From Streptomyces tanashiensis (GTDB lineage Bacteria; Actinomycetota; Actinomycetes; Streptomycetales; Streptomycetaceae): 64,000 nucleotides of DNA. Under the pieces are notes generated by a model that was given only the letters and a program-made list of their open reading frames with translations, did no database searches and had not been told where the DNA came from. Position 1 is the stretch's first letter; each line of letters opens with the position of its first letter. The position numbers were made by a program, and so were the translations under genes. The stretch spans positions 372,001-436,000 of the forward strand of contig NZ_BMRZ01000002.1 in the NCBI RefSeq assembly GCF_014648895.1, written 5' to 3'. This document shows positions 62,390 to 64,000 of the stretch, piece by piece.

Positions 62390-63502
62390 ATGAACACGCC
62401 ACCATCGCCCTCCGGATCCCGCCACAGTGACACGTCGCCCGTCCGCCTGGGCGCTCTCGTCCCCCTGACGCGGCCCGGCTGGGTCGAGGCGGGCCGACAC
62501 CTGCTCGCGGGCCTCGAACTGGCCGCGGGCGAGGTCAACGACGCGGGCGGGATCGACGGCCGCCCCCTGGAACTGCTGGTCCGGGACACCGCGGCCGATC
62601 CCGAACGGGCCGCGGCGGCCGTGGAAGAACTCGCCGGCCTGGGCGTGGCCGCCGTGGTCGGCGAGTACCACAGCGTCGTCGCCCGCGCCGCCGCCGCCCG
62701 GGCCGACGCCCTCGGCGTGCCCTTCCTCTGCTCGTCCGCGGTGCTCGACGCGCTCGCCGAGGAGCGGACGGACCGGGTCGCTCGTCTGGCCCCGGCCCAG
62801 TCCCACGGCTGGCGGATCTACGCGGACTTCCTCCTCGCCGCCGGGCGGGACCGGATCGCCGTGGTCACCCAGCCGAGCGTCTACTGGGCGACCGGCACGC
62901 GGCTCCTGCGGGAGCACCTCGCGCCCCGAGGCGGCACCGTCCTCGAACTCGACGCGAACGCGCTCACGCCCGAGGCCCTGTGCGACGCGCTCGTCGACCA
63001 CGGCGCCTCGGCGCTGCTCCTGCTCGTCGGCAGCCCGGAGCCGGCCGTGCCCTTCGTCAGGGCCGTACGGGACGACCGTCGGCTCGCGGACTTGCTGATC
63101 GGCGCTCCGGCCGGGCAGCCGGAGTTCGCCGGGTGGGCCGCTTCGCTGGGCGAGGACGGCGCGGGAATCCCGTTCCTGCGCTACCTGCCCGAGCGCCTCG
63201 GTCCGCTCGGCGACCGGGTAGCGAAGGAGCTTCGTGAGCGGCTGGGCGAAGCACCTTCCTTCGTCGCGTTCGAGGGCTGGGACAGCGTCACCGTCCTCGC
63301 CGCGGCGCTGCGTTCCCACGGCACGGACCGGGCGGCCGTCGCCGCGTCCTGGTCACGGATCGCGGTCGAGGGCACGCGCGGGCCGATCCGGTTCTCCCGC
63401 GCGCCGGGCATCGGGGTGTGGCAATGGACGTGGGCGCCGATCCAGGTCGTCGACCGGGACCCGTCGGAACATGGCCGCTTCAGGGTCCTCCACGCGGGCT
63501 GA
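62390..63502 (+). CDS. Periplasmic-binding-fold protein without signal (AmiC-like sensor candidate)
   Basis: A 370-residue protein of the branched-chain amino-acid-binding (Peripla_BP_6) fold: VRLGALVPLTRPGWVEAGRHLLAGLELAAGEVNDAGGIDGRPLELLVRDTAADPERAAAAVEELAGLGVAAVVGE and FVAFEGWDSVTVLAAALR. Yet the first 18 residues are polar (NTPPSPSGSRHSDTS), with no signal peptide or lipobox. Cytoplasmic family members such as AmiC bind amides and control transcription, so a sensory role is plausible. No ABC permease or ATPase genes are adjacent. The start has AGGGAG. Confidence 0.75.
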   Translation: MNTPPSPSGSRHSDTSPVRLGALVPLTRPGWVEAGRHLLAGLELAAGEVNDAGGIDGRPLELLVRDTAADPERAAAAVEELAGLGVAAVVGEYHSVVARAAAARADALGVPFLCSSAVLDALAEERTDRVARLAPAQSHGWRIYADFLLAAGRDRIAVVTQPSVYWATGTRLLREHLAPRGGTVLELDANALTPEALCDALVDHGASALLLLVGSPEPAVPFVRAVRDDRRLADLLIGAPAGQPEFAGWAASLGEDGAGIPFLRYLPERLGPLGDRVAKELRERLGEAPSFVAFEGWDSVTVLAAALRSHGTDRAAVAASWSRIAVEGTRGPIRFSRAPGIGVWQWTWAPIQVVDRDPSEHGRFRVLHAG

Positions 63503-63697
63503 GAGTGCGGGCCGTTCGGGCCCGGCCGACGGCCGGGCCCGAGAGCGCGTAGGCGTCGTTCACTACGCGACCGTTCCGGCGCCGGCGAGCGCGTCGTCGG
63601 AACCACTCGCCCCGGTGGTGTCGAAATCCGGTGGACCCGCAGGTGTGGGGCGAGGCACGATCCCTCGGGAACGGGGCGAGGGGGAGCTTGTCTGGAC

Positions 63698-64000
63698 GTG
63701 TTCGTGTGTGCCGGGTGCGGCACCGAATTGACGGCGCCCCTGTACCGGGTCGCCCTCCCCGTCCACGCCCACCACGGAAGGTGGGAGGAACTCCACCCTC
63801 CGCTCATGGCGCCCACGACCTACGCCCGTCGACCCCCTGCCCGCCGGACCGCCCTGGCGGTCGTGGGAGGAGGTCGGAGAAGAGGCGGCCGCCCTTCAGG
63901 GCGTCCACGCGCCGGTGCACTCCGTCCCCTACGGCGCGCGGAACAGGATCGTCGTCGCCCCCGGCGACTCCCGGTCCATGACCCTGATCCCCGACAAGTG
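63698..64000 (+). pseudogene. Zinc-ribbon-like conserved protein gene with apparent +1 frameshift, cut by window edge
   Basis: Starts at GTG with FVCAGCGTELTAPLYRVALPVHAH, the CxxC-containing N-terminus of a small protein family common in Streptomyces. Near 63825-63827 (GCCCGTC) the frame changes: the family-like continuation VDPLPAGPPWRSWEEVGEEAA...YGARNRIVVAPGDSRSMTLIPDK is in another frame, and removing one C from the CCC run joins both parts (TYAVDP). It is a recent pseudogene or a sequencing error. The 3' end is outside the window. Function unknown. Confidence 0.6.

Overview
The window reads as chromosomal DNA of a Streptomyces or a very close relative. Base composition is very GC-rich, codon third positions are almost all G or C, and GTG starts and four-base stop/start overlaps are frequent. 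Characteristic families are present: PucR and MmyB-type regulators, DUF5709, an actinobacterial mce operon, a fused ModBC transporter, and a regulator carrying the rare leucine codon TTA, read in Streptomyces by bldA tRNA. I see no insertion sequence, integrase, CRISPR array or rRNA. One tRNA gene (Trp, CCA anticodon) is present.

Layout. 1-12.4 kb is a mosaic of small units: the 3' end of a GH15 glycosidase gene, an SMI1/KNR4-type protein, tRNA-Trp, a MerR-methyltransferase fusion, a quinone reductase with a divergent MmyB-like regulator, a two-component system next to two paralogous membrane proteins, a histidine phosphatase, a TrpF-like isomerase and an XRE/membrane-protein pair. 12.7-14.2 kb is an exported sulfatase. 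14.2-21.6 kb is a seven-gene, one-direction, partly overlapping operon. It encodes a degenerate sugar-phosphate-cyclase-like protein, a 2-oxoglutarate amino-acid oxygenase, an EamA permease, a short formyltransferase, an argininosuccinate synthase, an amidinohydrolase and a flavin amine oxidase. It looks like a small amino-acid-derived biosynthetic pathway without NRPS or PKS genes, and I regard it as the best candidate for something undescribed. Divergent from it is a ComP-like two-component system followed by a tiny protein made of four FPGGGTP-type repeats.

25-35 kb holds a saccharopine-dehydrogenase-like gene with a divergent TetR gene, then a molybdenum island: two paralogous leaderless HTH-TOBE proteins, a PucR regulator, ModA, fused ModBC, MoeA and a di-Mop molybdate-binding protein.

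36.3-48.4 kb is a complete mce lipid-import operon (ATPase, two YrbE permeases, MceA-F, four Mce-associated proteins). A 620-base upstream region carries palindromes of the form TTGTCnCCGnGGAGACA. Divergent from it are three secreted proteins and a PucR regulator with two TTA codons. I infer that this block works together in envelope lipid handling under developmental control.

53.9-64 kb contains regulator/enzyme pairs with visible operators (HxlR with SDR and tautomerase; PucR with acyl-CoA ligase; TetR with old-yellow-enzyme), a DUF5709 protein, small hypotheticals, an AmiC-like cytoplasmic binding protein and, at the right edge, a conserved zinc-ribbon-like gene apparently broken by one extra C.
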